The translations under genes and the position numbers were made by a program. From the NCBI RefSeq assembly GCF_037038585.1, contig NC_092560.1, forward strand, positions 58,025,049 to 58,089,048: a stretch of 64,000 nucleotides of DNA. Reading direction: 5' to 3'. Origin of the DNA: Patagioenas fasciata. Taxonomy: Eukaryota > Chordata > Aves > Columbiformes > Columbidae. This document shows positions 35,956-49,840 of the stretch, one piece after another. Each line of letters starts with the position of its first letter. Position 1 is the first letter of the stretch. The notes under the pieces are model-generated. The model worked only from the letters and a program-made list of their open reading frames with translations, made no database searches and was not told the origin of the DNA.

Positions 35956-38900
35956 TGCACAAGCTCAGGTTTTAAGAGCTTTGTATAGGAATTTGACATC
36001 TTTCATCCATCAGAGTGGACATGAGCTCTGGCTCAGACGTGATCACTGACAGAAGCCCTGTCGACATCCATGGGCAGTAGGATTGCTAAAGCTGTCTCTG
36101 CTTTGAAAATAATCTGCCAGACTCTGTGTACTGCTCACCCATCACCCCTACAGTTAGCCCATCAGAAAGGTTTTGTCTGATGTGACCTTGCCTAACCATG
36201 TTGTCTTGCTGCCTTTAAATGCTGCACTCTCTGCTTCGTTCTTACTGTTGCTATCACAGCATCGCTGGGCTTCAGCAGAGATTAGGGTTTCATTGTGCAG
36301 GGTGCTGCTCTGCCACGGAGGAGGAGAGATGTCTGCCACTGAGCACTTACATCTAAATCGACTGGACAGACAAAGGGGTCCGGAAAGGGTGCACTGCTGT
36401 CTCTCTTCAGCAGCAGAAGAAAGAAATACAAGCACAGACACTGTCATAAAATCACACTGGAGGTCTGTAGTGGACACAGATTTGTACCCCCAGATTTCCT
36501 CACACCATTTTACCATAAGACCATCCTTTTATTGTTTGCTCTCAGTCTAGAAACAATGATTTGGAGAAGTCTTTTCTGATGCCCAAACTACAGTTGTTAC
36601 GTGTGATTTAATACTGACTTTTGAAAACAGGCTTGCACTGCTGTCCTGCTAAAGCACCTTTCTTGCATACTTCAGATTCTTGCGTGCTTGTGCCTGTCAC
36701 CTTTTATATAAAACATGCACAACTTTCAAATGTGATGTAGAGCTCAGCTGCAGCCTCTGCAGAGATATCTGCAGAGATCAGGCTGACCCTGAGACAGTGC
36801 TCTGATTAGTCTGATTGCCTAGAGGCCTCCATCAACCTACAGGGAACAGGCCACAGTAGGTTGTTATTTTTTTTTCCTCTCTAAATAGCAGTTTGAACTC
36901 AATAGAACTGGAATAATTGGACTGTAAGTAACCATTTGTAAAGAAACATCATTTTAGTTTAGAAAAGCAAAATTTAAAATAAAAGCTCGAAAATTATATT
37001 CAGTGCATTTTTTTGGAAAAGATACTAGCCCCTACCACTTTTTCGCATAAAAGTTGTCTTCAAAAAGCCATAATATTCCTCCCAAACAAGGAACTGCATG
37101 CTTTTATCTGTGTGGTTATAGAACAGCTGTAGGCTCTGCTCTGTTTTGTGAACTGAAAACAAAATCTGGTCCCTTGCTTTCACAAATCTATTATAAGTGA
37201 CTTGAAATGTCATAAAAAGAATCAAGTTTCAACACAATAAAACTTTACTGTCTTTGATAACCAGGATGTAGAAGGATTATCAGATTATATATGGATTAAC
37301 AGGTTTTGAGATTTTATCATGAGTCCCATTATACTTCATCATTCTTCTTCTGAAAGTCTCTGATGCCAAGTCTTGTAAACAGATAAAGTTTGCAGTTTTC
37401 ATTACAAAGAAAAAAATGTATTTTCCCTTGTTGTTGTGGAAGGGGGAAAAGGCAGAAAACATTTCCTTAGTTGCTTTTAATGGTATCTAGAATGTAACTA
37501 AAAAGCCACCATAGCTCTGAATTTTGTTTTTAAGACAGTCTATGGATGTATCGAAAACTGACTCCTGGCTTTAAGCTGACTGTGGTTAGCAACTCTGCAA
37601 TTCATTTATGCCACAAATGCACAAAAATAATGGCAAAACAGAAAAACCTGGAGAAAATGTTCAGCTTTACCCAGTTGGTGCCCTGAGAAGCTACAATTCT
37701 TGTCGAAGTGTCATGTGCTTATAGGTCTGGCAGTGGTAACATATTTGAACCATTTGGCTTAACATTGGGACAGTTTCCCTTTCTCAGCTGGCAAGATATG
37801 GTACCTACGGGCTGAGCTCTCATCCAACCTTTCTTCCTCCTCCTCCCCATGTCAGGTACCTGGGGAAGCATAAATCATCTGCAGGGTTCACTGTGGGCTA
37901 AGAAGGCTGAGGATCACTGCATTGAGGATGGTCATGGTCATTCATTGATCTGATCCATATGTTGTTCTGTGTCCAGGGTCAGGAACCATGGCCTGATTTC
38001 CTTCTGCCTGCTGTTTACCCCAGGCAAAAATAAGCTCTGCACACCTTTCATTTGGCTTCTTCTTAGCCTTTCCCAGAGGAGGCCATAAAAAAACATTACC
38101 CTGTCCTTTTGTGGAACAATTGTCACTTTTAACTCTTTCACTGGTGGTAGCATCTTGATGATGAATGAGTCATCCTAACTCTGTCAGGTCAAAATCCTCA
38201 TGGTTCACATTCCTTGTTCGCATTGATGGAGTTTGGAAAGGTTATGCCCGAGAGTATCGTGCCAGTGCCCATACATGAGTGCTGGCTATATAGCAACAAG
38301 TTGCAAAACATAATTGCACTATTTAAGTGTGTTAAGTGATTAGGGCAAGCAAGGATCTGGTCCTGTGCACTGTTTCTATGCTGCTCTGCTTATCATTTCT
38401 GAGATCTGTAGCACCAGAAAACATGATACCTCAAGTCTGTAATTTTCAACCTTAAAAATTATTTCCTTGGATTGGTGACCAAACCAATTTTTAAGACATG
38501 TCATTTCAGTAAGGACATTGCTTTATTTCACAGAAGGGTTTCCCATAGATAATAGTTGTTAGTTGGCTGAGTTGGAATCTGACAGGATTAAGGAAATCTA
38601 AACTGACAGCTGGTTTTGTGCAAGGAAGCATAATGTGGCTGTTGTTACAAGAGGCAATGTGGGATGTTTGTGCACAAATGCATGACAAGAGGCCTTGCTG
38701 TTAGCTGTATATGTAAGTGCAGCTTAGCTGTTAAAGCAGCACATCCGGGCTAAATGCCTTGCAGAGAAAACTTCATGTGACGTTTTCATCATGCACGGTT
38801 TGTGGTTATAAATACGATCATGTTTTTACTTCACTATAGTTGTCAGAAACAGATGTTTGAATTCTGGTCAAAACAAAAAGGAGCTATCTTGCCAATTACG

Positions 38901-40672
38901 TTAAAGAGAAGCGAGGTCAGCTCACCACTAAAGAGTGAGGATCCATAGCTAGAGGAACAGATTGCTTCTCCAGATAACAACCCAGTTGGTAGGTATTCGT
39001 GACTGATACAGCAGAAGTGGTGTGCCCTATCGGAAACAGCACCTCGGATGTTTCCTGCCCAGCTCCTAGGTTTTATTTCTCTGAGTAGACTGCCCAGCAA
39101 CTGCTAAGCACAGACATTTAAAACCAAATGCAGTTTCAATGGGATCGCACAGCCCAGTGCTCAGAGGCACTGCTGCCACTTCTGCTGAGCTCAACAAGCA
39201 CTGAGGCAGCTACTGGTGCTGAAGGTGCCTGTCTGGAAACACTAAGCATTTCTAGAGATTTTTTCAGTCAGGAGAGATTTTACCATATCAAGTGAGCTCA
39301 CAGCGGAAAAATCTTATTTTAAAACTGGATTTATTGTAGCTCTATGTACAATCACGGGCTGAGCTTCAGCACATTTTGCACAGGCTTCACACTACTGCAA
39401 CTCTGACAAATATGCCAAAGCAACATTTAATTTCCATCACTGTCAGTGAGGACATAGCTGAGTGTCGGATTTACAAAGTGCTCAGCACAATGCTGATTAT
39501 GTTTTAGTGACACTGATAAGACTGAGGCATAAATGTACTCACACAGGACTGAAACTTGTCATTATTGGCTAAAATAAAAATGGAAAAAGTGTTCAGAAGA
39601 GTATAAAGCAGAGGGATAGGATAAAGGTATGATGCTGATATACACTGGAACCATAAGAGCTGGTGACGGGCATAAAACATGGTGCTGCTGAGCAGAGCAG
39701 AGGTGCATCAGGTGCTCCTTTGCTCTGGAATGCTGTGAATCTTCAGTGCACCTTGCAATACTGTGTCATGTGGAAGATGCAGCTGCTTGGCTGGGTGAGC
39801 AAATCTGAAAGGAAGGTATCCAGAGCATTGGGCACAGACTGAAGCCCAGGTGGTCTTAGGTGTGCAATTTGCAGCTCCCAAGCCCCAGGGCATGCTGTCC
39901 TGAAAACAGCATTGTTGCTGAGCATGGAGCATCAGGTACACCATGCTGGGCTTGTGCAAATGAAGGACAGAGAGCTGGTGTCCTGAAACCTGAGACTGAC
40001 CTTCCCACACAAATGAGATACAATAAACTGCTGCAGTTCCATGCAGAATGACCCCAACATACCCTCATAAACTATAGTTGGATAAACCCACAGTGACGTT
40101 GTCCTGGGAGATTTAATCTCAGGACTTCCACATTTGGCCATCTGGGCGAAGCAGCTTTATTTCAGGATGGGAAAACAGGGGAATATGTGTCTCATCTTGT
40201 CCTGCAGTCCCAGCGTTGGAGGCAAATCTATGTCCCCTCAACCGTGCCCTGCAACAAGATCCTTTCTTGGGATGCATGAGACAGCTTGGCTGTAAGGTTT
40301 TGGGTTTTTTGCTGCTGTTTGGGTTAGAGATACAACACTAATTACTTTCACACTAGCTAGCATAAATTTGGGAGTAAAGAAGATTGGAACAAACACAAAA
40401 GTCCAAAAACTAAGTGGCAGATCTGTTTGATATAAACCTCTTTGTATCATGCAGGTCCCTCTGAGCTGTGTTTTCTTCCTTAGTGGTTTGTGGGTCCTTT
40501 ACTTAGAATACAATATACTTGTTGTACTGAGCTTGCTAGAAAACAAGTTCTAGTCTTTTCCTGTGGTAATATTCTCCTTCCAAACTGCTGCACTTCTATG
40601 CAAAAGCAGGCTGTTCACTAACTCAGTTCATTATCTCAAGTCAGCATTTGACCACAATTAATACAGCTGTTT
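35956..40672. other. Non-coding unique DNA
   Basis: No gene, RNA or repeat family recognised. Overlapping short frames around 36154-36550 occur on both strands at the same place, as expected of chance. A string near 37905 (TGAGGATCACTGCA) faintly recalls a hAT end, without any partner. Confidence 0.5.
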
Positions 40673-40688
40673 CACACACACACACACA
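40673..40688. repeat. (CA)8 microsatellite
   Basis: Eight uninterrupted CA units between TT and AAAAAGCAG. Likely polymorphic. Confidence 0.95.
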
Positions 40689-43600
40689 AAAAGCAGTTTA
40701 TCTTATTTTTTGTACTAATTTTGATAGTAAAATGTACATAGATTATTATTACATGGATATGTTCTCTATTCGTTGAAGAGACAAAACAGCAAATTTCTGA
40801 CCTTAACATTTAACTCTGAATGGAGAAAGTGTGCTAAAAGGTTATTTAAATGATACAACTGCCAAAGAAAGTTAACTAGGCTTGCTACTTTCAAAACAAA
40901 ATCTTACTGATATTTTCACAACGAAGCCTTTGTAAAGCATTTTTGAGCATGAGTCTTTGAAAATTGCAGAGCTGCTTCTTGCTTACTAATGTAGTCAAGA
41001 AACCATCCAGACTTGCCACAAATGTAAACAAGCACCAGGAATTCCTGTAGAAGCTGGAAAGACCCATCATCAAGTTTTGTTTCCTGAATAAACAGGCTGT
41101 GTGAGAACCAGGATATAATGTTAAGGATGACAGCAATCCTCTGCTCCATGGGCCTGACTGAACACATTTTAATTAGAAAATGCCAGTTCACTGGAACTGA
41201 TTAATCCTACGTTTTCTTGTTTCCTGCTGGTCACATTCACCTTCAGGAGTTCCCACCCAGACCTTGGTGGGGAGCAGAGATGCAGCCCAGGCTCATGTGG
41301 CATCTGAAGGCCCATGCTGTGCCACCATGTTGACTGTCACAGCACCTGGCTGCCCTGCAAGGACTCACAGAGTCCAGCACCCACAAGTGGTTCATCAGCT
41401 CCAGAGTTGTGTGGTGATGTTCACTGCCCGTCCCTGGCACATACAGACGTTTTGAAGACTGCCTGTTTTCCCCCTGCATGCCTTGAGATTATATTCCAAT
41501 AGGCAGATACTTCTGCCTACCCGCTAGTTTGTGGTTTCCCTGGATTTACCTTTGAATTGTTAGGATAAATTTGCCCTTTCATTACAGATCCTGCTGGATT
41601 CAAATATTTTCCCCCACTGAAGTCAGTTATAGTTGAGGATCAAGTTCCTTCTCTATTTTGTCTCCAGTGCACAAAAGCTGTGTAAGGCTTTCTAGGCTTG
41701 TATAGCTGGACCTCAGTCTGAGTGTGAAAAACAAGTATTTAAAGACCTTTACTCTTGGCTACACTAAGAATTTAAAACATGAAAAATGTACAAAAAAATG
41801 ACACTGTTTCAAATGAAGACTGTTGATTGCAGCTCAAGTCAGAATATACTCTATAGGTACCTAGGAAGAGGGCACACCTATTACAGACTGCAATTTATAT
41901 TATTTATATCTATTTTATGACCTTTTTATGAGTAGATGTAAATGAGTATTCAGTGAAGATGTAACAGGAAAGATAGTTCTAAAAATTATTTATTTGCCTA
42001 AGAAGACCAAAAGATTAGGAACGAATTCCTAACACTGGAAATAGTGCACAGTATAACTACATGAATTGAGAGATTTTGCAACAAGCAGCTGGACGGTGTA
42101 AGGAAGGCAGCAACAAGGGATTATACCTGGACAGAAAGAGGATGGTGGGAAGGAAGAAAAGGGCAATAGCATTGTATTTTTGAAAAACTGAAGTTTGAAG
42201 CAGAGGTCTGTTTACCTAAAATTAATGAAGATTCTCCATACTGTCAGCCAAATTTAGCATTATTGGAGGACTAACCTGGAGCTTTCTGATTCCCTCAGAT
42301 ATATTATAGAAAGGGACAGAGTGATTTCCTGAAGGTGTTGTCAGAGGATGTGATATCTCTCTACTAATCTACAGGATAACGCTGAAAAAGTTACTTCATC
42401 TTCCTCTTTCCGTCGTCCAGCAAGATTTTGGAGGGTCCCCACGGCAAGAGGTTGCCACTATTTGCATGAGCTCAGCTGAGATCCACAAGCACCCTGCAGC
42501 ATGAAGTACAGCAGTTACCCCTCCTCAGTCCCCAGGAAGGACACAACAGTCCCTGAGCAGGTGGTAGCCACAACCCCTGCTTCTGTGCTTTGACAGATGA
42601 AGCATCTTTGGCTCTTAAACCCCATCTCGCACCGGGGTGCTGCCCGCTCCCCGCACCTGTTGGGTGAGAGGCTGCGCTGGGAGGCCCTGACCTCTTGTGG
42701 GCAAGAAAGAGCCCATACCCCTTCTCCAGGGGGCAAAGGGAGGAAAGTGAAAAAGCTGTGTGAACCCTGGTGCAGTTCTGGATAAATTCTGACGACTTGC
42801 CTAGTGTCTTCCACTTTCCCTGGGGAATATCGTGTTGGGCACTGGAACAGCTGTGTCACACCTCCATGCGCATCCAGTAGTTCCTGTGGTTGCATATCCA
42901 TCAATGTGTTACTGCAGAAGTGTGAATTATCAGGACTCATCCTGCAAGAATTATCTTTTTTCTGCTGCAGAGAGTTTTGTCAAACTTTAAATGCTGGCCT
43001 GAAATTTTCCATGCTGTGGACCTTACCTTGCCCTGGACAATTTTTAATCCTAAAAGTCTCCTCTGAAGAAAACTAGTATTTTGAGTATAATAAAAAATAA
43101 TTGTGCTGTGACTGTATGTTCTCTGGAAACTCCAGAAAGGTAGGAAGAATGTCACTTGAAATTTTGCTGAGGTAAGGCAACAGTGCTCTGCATGAAGTCT
43201 GTGACTTTCTGGCAAAGCTATAGACCTTTCAAAGTGAAAGTTTGTCCATGTTTGGTAGATCCTCACGTGTCTCAGCACATTTTCTACTGAAGATTTTGCC
43301 CACTACCCTGCATGGTCTAGCCTGAAGCCCTACAGGCTTTTCCTTCTGATCTTAACCCCAGATCCCTGGGCAATATCACATCTATCTAAGTCCCACCTTG
43401 AGAGGTAGGTGACAAAATTAAGGGCTGGATATAGAAATTGTCTAGATGAGTGAAGGAAGTTGAAGATGGGTGAAGAATGACAACATAGAAGGGTCTCATT
43501 GGGAAGGAACAGCATGTGCTCATGTCCCTTCCCCTTCAAGATCAGAGCCAGAATAGGGACTTCCCACACTCCCATGGTTTGTGATCAGCAAATGTCTCTG

Positions 43601-44990
43601 TCAGCCCTAGGCAAGGCACTGCTGGTCCATGCCCGTTCTCTAGACTCTCATTTACACTAAGCAGCTGAGGATGAAAAATTGTCCCTGGAGATTTGGGCTG
43701 GCCTGGTTTCAGTGAAAATGCTGTGTACACCAAAAGGTCAGGGCCATGAGACTTACATTACCTACCCTGGTAGTATGTGACAGTAACGCCACACCAAGTA
43801 ATAGTATTTCTACATATATTTTTTTTCAATTTGTTTGTCCAGAACCCTGGGAAATTTTACATACAGAGTTGCACAGGAATAACAGGTTAAATACGCAAAA
43901 CCTGAGATGCCCAACCAACCTATGAGACCTTGACTCCTTTTGTTCCAAAATCACACCTTGGCACAGGATAGAGTCCTCAAATACTGACCATATACAGTTT
44001 TCCCACAGGACACCAGGAGTCCAGTCAGGCTCAGCTCTAGAGTAACTCTGGAGAAACTGAGCTTTCCGTGTCTCTGCCATAAAGTTGTATCACTTTAGCT
44101 TAACATCTTCCAGATGGTCTGATTTTCAGTGCTTGGCCTGAGTATTCACAGCTGTAGTAACATTGCTGCAGCTCTGAGCACTGTGTAAAGCTGAACACAG
44201 GGATAAAGCACATCCCTAGTGCCTTGAAACTAGGGCTTCACAGCAGTGGTCAATCTTCATTCCTGCTTGTAAGGGTTACACCTGCAACTTCCTTCCTCTT
44301 TTGACACTTGGAAAACATATTTAATTTCTGCAAGTCAAGGAGGGTTATGGAGCTGTAAAATGACAATGTCTTTGTACTTCATATAAGAATGGAGATCCAG
44401 CAAAGTTATTAGCTTAGTTTTTATTTCTGCTGCAATATATTATATATTTGAGTTCAATGAAAAATAATCTGTGATAAGATTTCAGTTGAGATAAATAGAG
44501 GAAAGCACAATTTGTCCTGACCTCCTTCAGCACAGAAGAATCCACACCTATCTGAGCAACCCTTTTATGTGGTAGATGGAGCGAATAGCCCAAAATGTAC
44601 ATGAAATATATGTACTGAGTTCATAGCTTAGAAAAGTGTAGCGTAATGAGAACTGCCCATACACAGAGATCAAAGTTAACATATTGGACAAAAACATAAA
44701 GGAAATTATCCCTATCCTGTGTTCTACCAAGCCACTAGATTAAAGTATATTATTGTGCCAGGAGTGTTTGATTTGAAAGACTTTGTTATTAAGAAGTTAA
44801 TGCTCAACCACAGCAGATACTGGTACAATGAATCATGCTACTTTCCTACAAAGCTTCTGCAAGTTACTTGCATTCCTAAATTATCCTTCAGGGACATAAA
44901 CAAAGCCAACAAAGGAAAACCAGACCACAATCAAGCTCACAAGAAGAATTTATTCATAGATTAAAATAAGCACCTTTCTGTACAGTAGTT
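40689..44990. other. Non-coding unique DNA
   Basis: No gene recognised. 42600-42740 is GC-richer with a handful of CpGs but is short. The minus-strand 141-codon frame at 42515-42940 has no family resemblance and is not supported as an exon. Confidence 0.5.
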
Positions 44991-45038
44991 GTGTGCAATA
45001 TGCATGCATCTGTATGCATTACAGTGTGCAATGCATGC
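44991..45038. repeat. Imperfect direct repeat rich in ATGCAT
   Basis: GTGTGCAATATGCATGC starts at 44991 and GTGTGCAATGCATGC at 45024. Between them lie further ATGCAT words. At least four ATGCAT palindromes occur in under 50 bp. ATGCAT overlaps the octamer-type (POU) recognition core. The arrangement may be a local duplication or a binding cluster. Confidence 0.6.
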
Positions 45039-48025
45039 TTGAGCAGTACATCAAGATAGATATACACTAAAACACTGAAAGGGTTGACTGATGGTACACT
45101 CCCACACGGACAATTTGGTTGAATTATCTTTCTGGAAAAGCTCCTAGACCTAGAAAGGTGTATATGTTTTCATTGTGTAAAAGACATAAGCCAACATCTT
45201 GAGGAATTTGTGCTTTCCTTGTGTTGAATACAGAACAGAAGAGCTAATTGTTCTGTGGGGCTTATACAATACTATATATCTAAGATCATCTCTACTTGTT
45301 GAAGCCCAGTTACCAAGTTTGTGTATACAATTATGCACACCATTCACCAAACACCTGCACTTCTCAGAAATTTAATTAGCAAATGTCCATGCAGTCATAA
45401 TCCATTCAATATTGTCATGACTGAGTTTGACATGTCCTGCATGAATGTCTGCCTTTCATGTTGAAAATGTAGCTGATAGTGTCTTTTGAATATGGTACGC
45501 AATTTCTAAATAAGGAAGCAAAATTAAGCCCTTGACGTTATTTAGATTATAAGAGGGACTGAACATAGGAGAAATCTTTATGATATTTTACTGCATATGG
45601 ATAGCTCTTATATTCAGTTGAGGGCTATGTGTGACATGATTCCCAGCACTGAAATACCCCTGGGAGAAGGTTACAATTAATCATCAACTTTTGTGTTACC
45701 ACCCAGCAAGATTTCTAGTTTTTCATGCTGAGAGTCTTAAGAGAGAGAAAACAGAGCTTGAAAAGACTATGTCCAGACATACTTGCTTAATTTGGCTTTG
45801 AATTTGCTCATGCTTCAAAAATTATTCTGAACATCTGGCTTCTTTATTAATCAGAGAGAGCATGTTTTATTCCCTTGACTTTTTGGTAAGAAAAAATGAC
45901 TGTATTATAGTCCGCCATTTGATGAGAATCTGCTGTAACAGTAACAGTTTGCAGGAACTGAACATGACATCATGCTGCTCGTGATACGCCTGTGTGTGCA
46001 TGTGCGTGTGGTGCTCACAATAGCAATTATTTTCCCAAAGGATTTGAAACCATACACAGAAACCCATCACCATGGGCAGTCAGGAGTGCAGCACCTGCTT
46101 AGCATCACGACAGTCAACTCAACCCAGTCAGGCACTTGCAGGTAGGAAAAGTGATTTACCCAGAAGAGAAAAAGTTCTTCTCTTTAGTGATGTTTAAATG
46201 ATCATAAAGATAAGAGGTGATCAAGACTTTGCTTCCTGACAAGTCAGTCTCTGCTCCACTCCTATCCAAACAATCATCCTCAGGTTTAGCTCCCTTGATT
46301 TCCTGCCCATGGTATATATAGCCATTTTTTATGGTGGAGGAAAAACTTAGAAGCCCCATGGAGACTTTAAGCCAGTTCAACTGACCAGAAAACAGGCAGA
46401 GAGATCAGAAGCTTCTCTGTGCTCCCTTTATACTCATCAGTGATGTCTCCATCACCACCTCTTTGTCATGACCACACTTAGGAAGAAGAAGAGCAGAATG
46501 TAGCCATCTCTTGTGACATCCAGCTGGAGCAGACAACAAAAACCAAAGTAAAGTCAGGATGTTTCATTTCACATTACCCATTCCAGTATCAGATTGGGGA
46601 GCTGCTACTTCTCCCTTTCTGATTAGGGTGGAGAACAGCTTCACCAGTGCACAGACTCCAAATCATCAACATCGTTGCAATGAGGAAAGTAAACTGGTGA
46701 TACAAGGGCCCTCTGTGTGCCAGACAGCTGATGTGCAGATAAGGGTTTGGGGCTTGGTTTTTAAGGAGTTTTATTAAATACCTATTAAAATGAAGTAACA
46801 GGGAACTTTGAACATTTACTGTTTAATCATAATGGTGGGAACTAAATTTTATTTAAAAAAAAAAAAAAAAAAGACAAAAAAACCTCCCAGTCATTACTTT
46901 CTCACAGAATCTAAGTAAATTGTAATAGCAAGTAAGGTAGCCAGTCTACACTAGAGCCTAAAATGGTTTGTGGAACAGGTCTGCAGAAATGTATCTATTT
47001 TATGATTAGTAAAGCCAATAGGAAAAGACTTTAAACAGGACTGTTTTGGTTTTATGTGGCATGGATGAATGTAGTACTCCAGCAGACTTGTAGAATAACC
47101 CATAACAGCCCTTGAGCACCAGAGATGCTGGGACTGCCACTTTTCACTTGTTAATGATGAATGCAAGATCTTTAATTACTACCCACATACGACTGGACTC
47201 TTTGCTGCAGAGGAGAAAAAAAAATACAAGACTAGTGTCAAAACTCTGACGGTTTCTGCTGACATCCTTCATCCAGGAGTTTCTCCATCCCCCAGCTCTC
47301 CTGAACTGCACGAACCAGACCTGTCCTGTCCCACAATAGCACCAGTCCCAGGACCCAGTGCAAACCCTACAGCCTAGCACAGCTCAGGGCCACAAAGACT
47401 GGGGAGCATCTTCCGAAGGTCACTCCTCCCTGCTGGTGAGGACACTGTGGCAGTAGGTCCTCAGGGCTGAGCCTGCAGCACCTGTCCCACAGGTGCAGGG
47501 ACCAGGATGCCCAGGATGGACAGAAGACAAAGGGAGAGAGGAGCAGGAGAAAGAGCCCAGCCGGCTGCATCTGCAAAAAGGCTGTGAGGTCGCGCAATGA
47601 GCTCTCTGTCGGGCTGCCATTGCAATGGTTTCCACTCTGCCACACTGTTCCTGCTCAGTTTCAATTTTATTTTTCTTTTTTACCTCTTAAACGCTTTATT
47701 TCACAGACTTCATGATCTTTGTTGTGCAATGTAGGTTTCATATCCATATGTGGGCACATGCAAACACACATATGACCTGCATCACTTCTTCTGCATGGAT
47801 CATTCATGAGAAACACTCAGGTGACCCAAGAGAAACCACCTACCCATCACAAGGACTGTGAAGCCTGCAAATGACAGAATTTCTTCTGTTGGGACACCTG
47901 AGTTTCCCCAGCCACAGTGGCTCTCTCCCAAGCAAGCTGACTCTCCAAATGCCTGCTGACTAAAAGAGCTGCTGAGACAAACAGAGGCTGCACTGTCACC
48001 CTGTGCCAAATGTGTCAGCAAGGCT
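45039..48025. other. Non-coding unique DNA, GC-rich towards the right
   Basis: A19 lies at 46855-46873. From about 47280 the sequence becomes GC-rich and leads into the CpG-dense patch. Several overlapping frames in 47367-48205 arise on both strands from the GC-rich composition, and none is recognised. Confidence 0.45.
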
Positions 48026-48157
48026 CGGGGCCGAGTGTGGCTGTGTGAATGGCAGCCCATCCTCGCAGCCCTCAGCACTTCCGCAGGGCTGCCACCCGTC
48101 ACCCCCTCCCACAGCTGGCCCACGCAGGCCGCGGCCCAGCCACCGGGAACGGCTCCG
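48026..48157. promoter_or_regulatory. Small CpG-dense patch, possible orphan CpG island
   Basis: I count 11 CpG dinucleotides within about 132 bp, in strongly GC-rich sequence (GGCCGCGGCC core near 48127). The rest of the window has few CpGs. It is shorter than the usual 200-bp threshold for a CpG island. It could be a weak or tissue-specific promoter, an unmethylated enhancer, or a GC-biased conversion hotspot. No exon is evident beside it. Confidence 0.3.
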
Positions 48158-48549
48158 TGCAACCAGGGGCTGGTGTTGGTTTCCAGGAGCCCATGGAGGA
48201 GCCATTTACAAATGTTTTTCCTCTCCTGTAAGCATCATGTGCAGGGGTCTGACAGTTAACCTGGGTGAGTCTTGGTGGACCTGGGCAACTTCCTCTAGCA
48301 ATTTCTGCTAACAAAAGGCCCCTGAAGTTCCACATAAAGCAGAGAACTGGCACTGCAGCATTTTAGTAGGCTACATGTAAGGAATTGGCACAATAAGAAA
48401 AAGTTTTCAGCACCAAACTGCAGCAATGTCAGGGAAAGCAAGGCAGCTATGCACTTTTGCCTGTGCAAAGCTCTTCTGAAGTTCACAGGCAATCTCTGCC
48501 TCCTCTTTTTCTATGCAAAACTTGGTCATCGGAGGCAGGGAGGGGGGGT
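48158..48549. other. Non-coding unique DNA
   Basis: A transition from the CpG-dense patch to AT-rich DNA. A G-rich word (CAGGGAGGGGGGG) lies at 48536-48548. No gene seen. Confidence 0.45.
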
Positions 48550-49840
48550 GCAGTCAATATATAAATAATTAATTATATTTACTAATGATCTTTAAATTAC
48601 AGCACTTGGAATAATCCTGGAAGTAAACATTTAGCTTTACTGGATTTAGAACACTGTAAAAATTTTAAAGAGCACGTGCTTTTCTGGGGTAAAGTGGTGT
48701 AAAAGAATTCACGTGAGTTGGATCAGTTGAGATTCAGTTCTAGAATTTACTCTTCTGGGTTTTCCCAAATAATAAAATTCGATGAAGACTTGAATGCTGA
48801 TAATAATGACTGTGAGACCAGACAATAAACGATATCATTGGGTTTGCAGTTTTGTGAAAACTCGGGCTGAGTTGTCATATTTTAGTTGAACAATGAGCTT
48901 TGAGTTATTCACAATGGCAAATCAGAGGCTGAATTTATTTTGAAATGGTTGTATTTCAGACTTCACTCTGCTTTTAAATCAAAGAGGAGACCTAACCTAT
49001 TTCCAGACATTTCTGTGATTGGTTTCTCAGTAACAACATCTAATTGTATTAACACAGCTGTGTGAAGGATGTTCCTTAATAAAATGTAGCCTTTGTCAAG
49101 CAGGAAGAAAAGAAAATTTTATTAGTTTGTTGACCAGGGCATTTCTGCAGACTGAGTCTGCTTCTCTGCTTTATATTGTTGCTCAGATCTGACTCTTGTC
49201 ACTGTACTGTTTGTCTAGCTTAATTTCTCTAATATGAGTATTTGAAGGGATTGTGGAGACATATTAAACTGGAAGCATATACGAAAGATCTTACTAAACA
49301 GCAGTCCTCCATTATCTAAAACAGATGTAGTATTGTAAAACAAAAAAAGGGTTTATTAAGCCTCCAAAGATGTCTTCGTCCATCTGCATAAATTGGCAGG
49401 TTGAATGAAGACCTTTTTGTTATTTATAAATAGAGTCATGCCCGAAACATCTAAACAGCCTCTAATTTAGGAAGGGTTAAAATCCTAGGTCTTGATACCC
49501 ATCTTGCAGCTAAAGCCTGTAATTATTTTCAGAGGTTTTACTGCTTGCTTCCTCTGGCTCTTGTAGTTATTTTTTTTTCTTTCTTTTTTATTTTTTTTAA
49601 CAAATCAGCCTCCAGTTAACCCCGACTTTTACATTCATGTCATCAGTATCTCTCATTTGTTACATTAAATAAATGTAAACATCCTCATCAATGTACAAAA
49701 TATATATGCTCAAAGACCCCTAAGGCTATTCCATTAGCCTTTACCTCTTCAGCACATTGGGCTCTACATTGGGTTTTGCTTACAGAATACAATATAGGGG
49801 TCATTATACCCTATTAGCTTCAGCAATTACCTTGTAAATC
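48550..49840. other. Possible cluster of conserved non-coding elements
   Basis: Core of a 2.2-kb interval (about 48493-50722) without any open frame of 60 codons. Very dense TAAT/ATTA words include AATAATTAATTATATTTACTAATG at the left end (cores at 48565-48586). TTTATTAG near 49119 and CTGTAATTATTTTC near 49518 are further examples. Repeats are nearly absent apart from a T-rich tract at 49569-49600. The strongest stretch by texture is 49370-49830. A regulatory-element cluster is inferred; only the composition is directly visible. Confidence 0.3.

Noticed and set aside
42515-42940. Minus-strand frame of about 141 codons
   Set aside because: No family match and GC-richer local composition lengthens frames by chance.
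47280-48205. Several overlapping frames on both strands as a GC-rich gene
   Set aside because: The frames compete in different phases on both strands, which is the signature of few stop codons in GC-rich DNA. No domain recognised.
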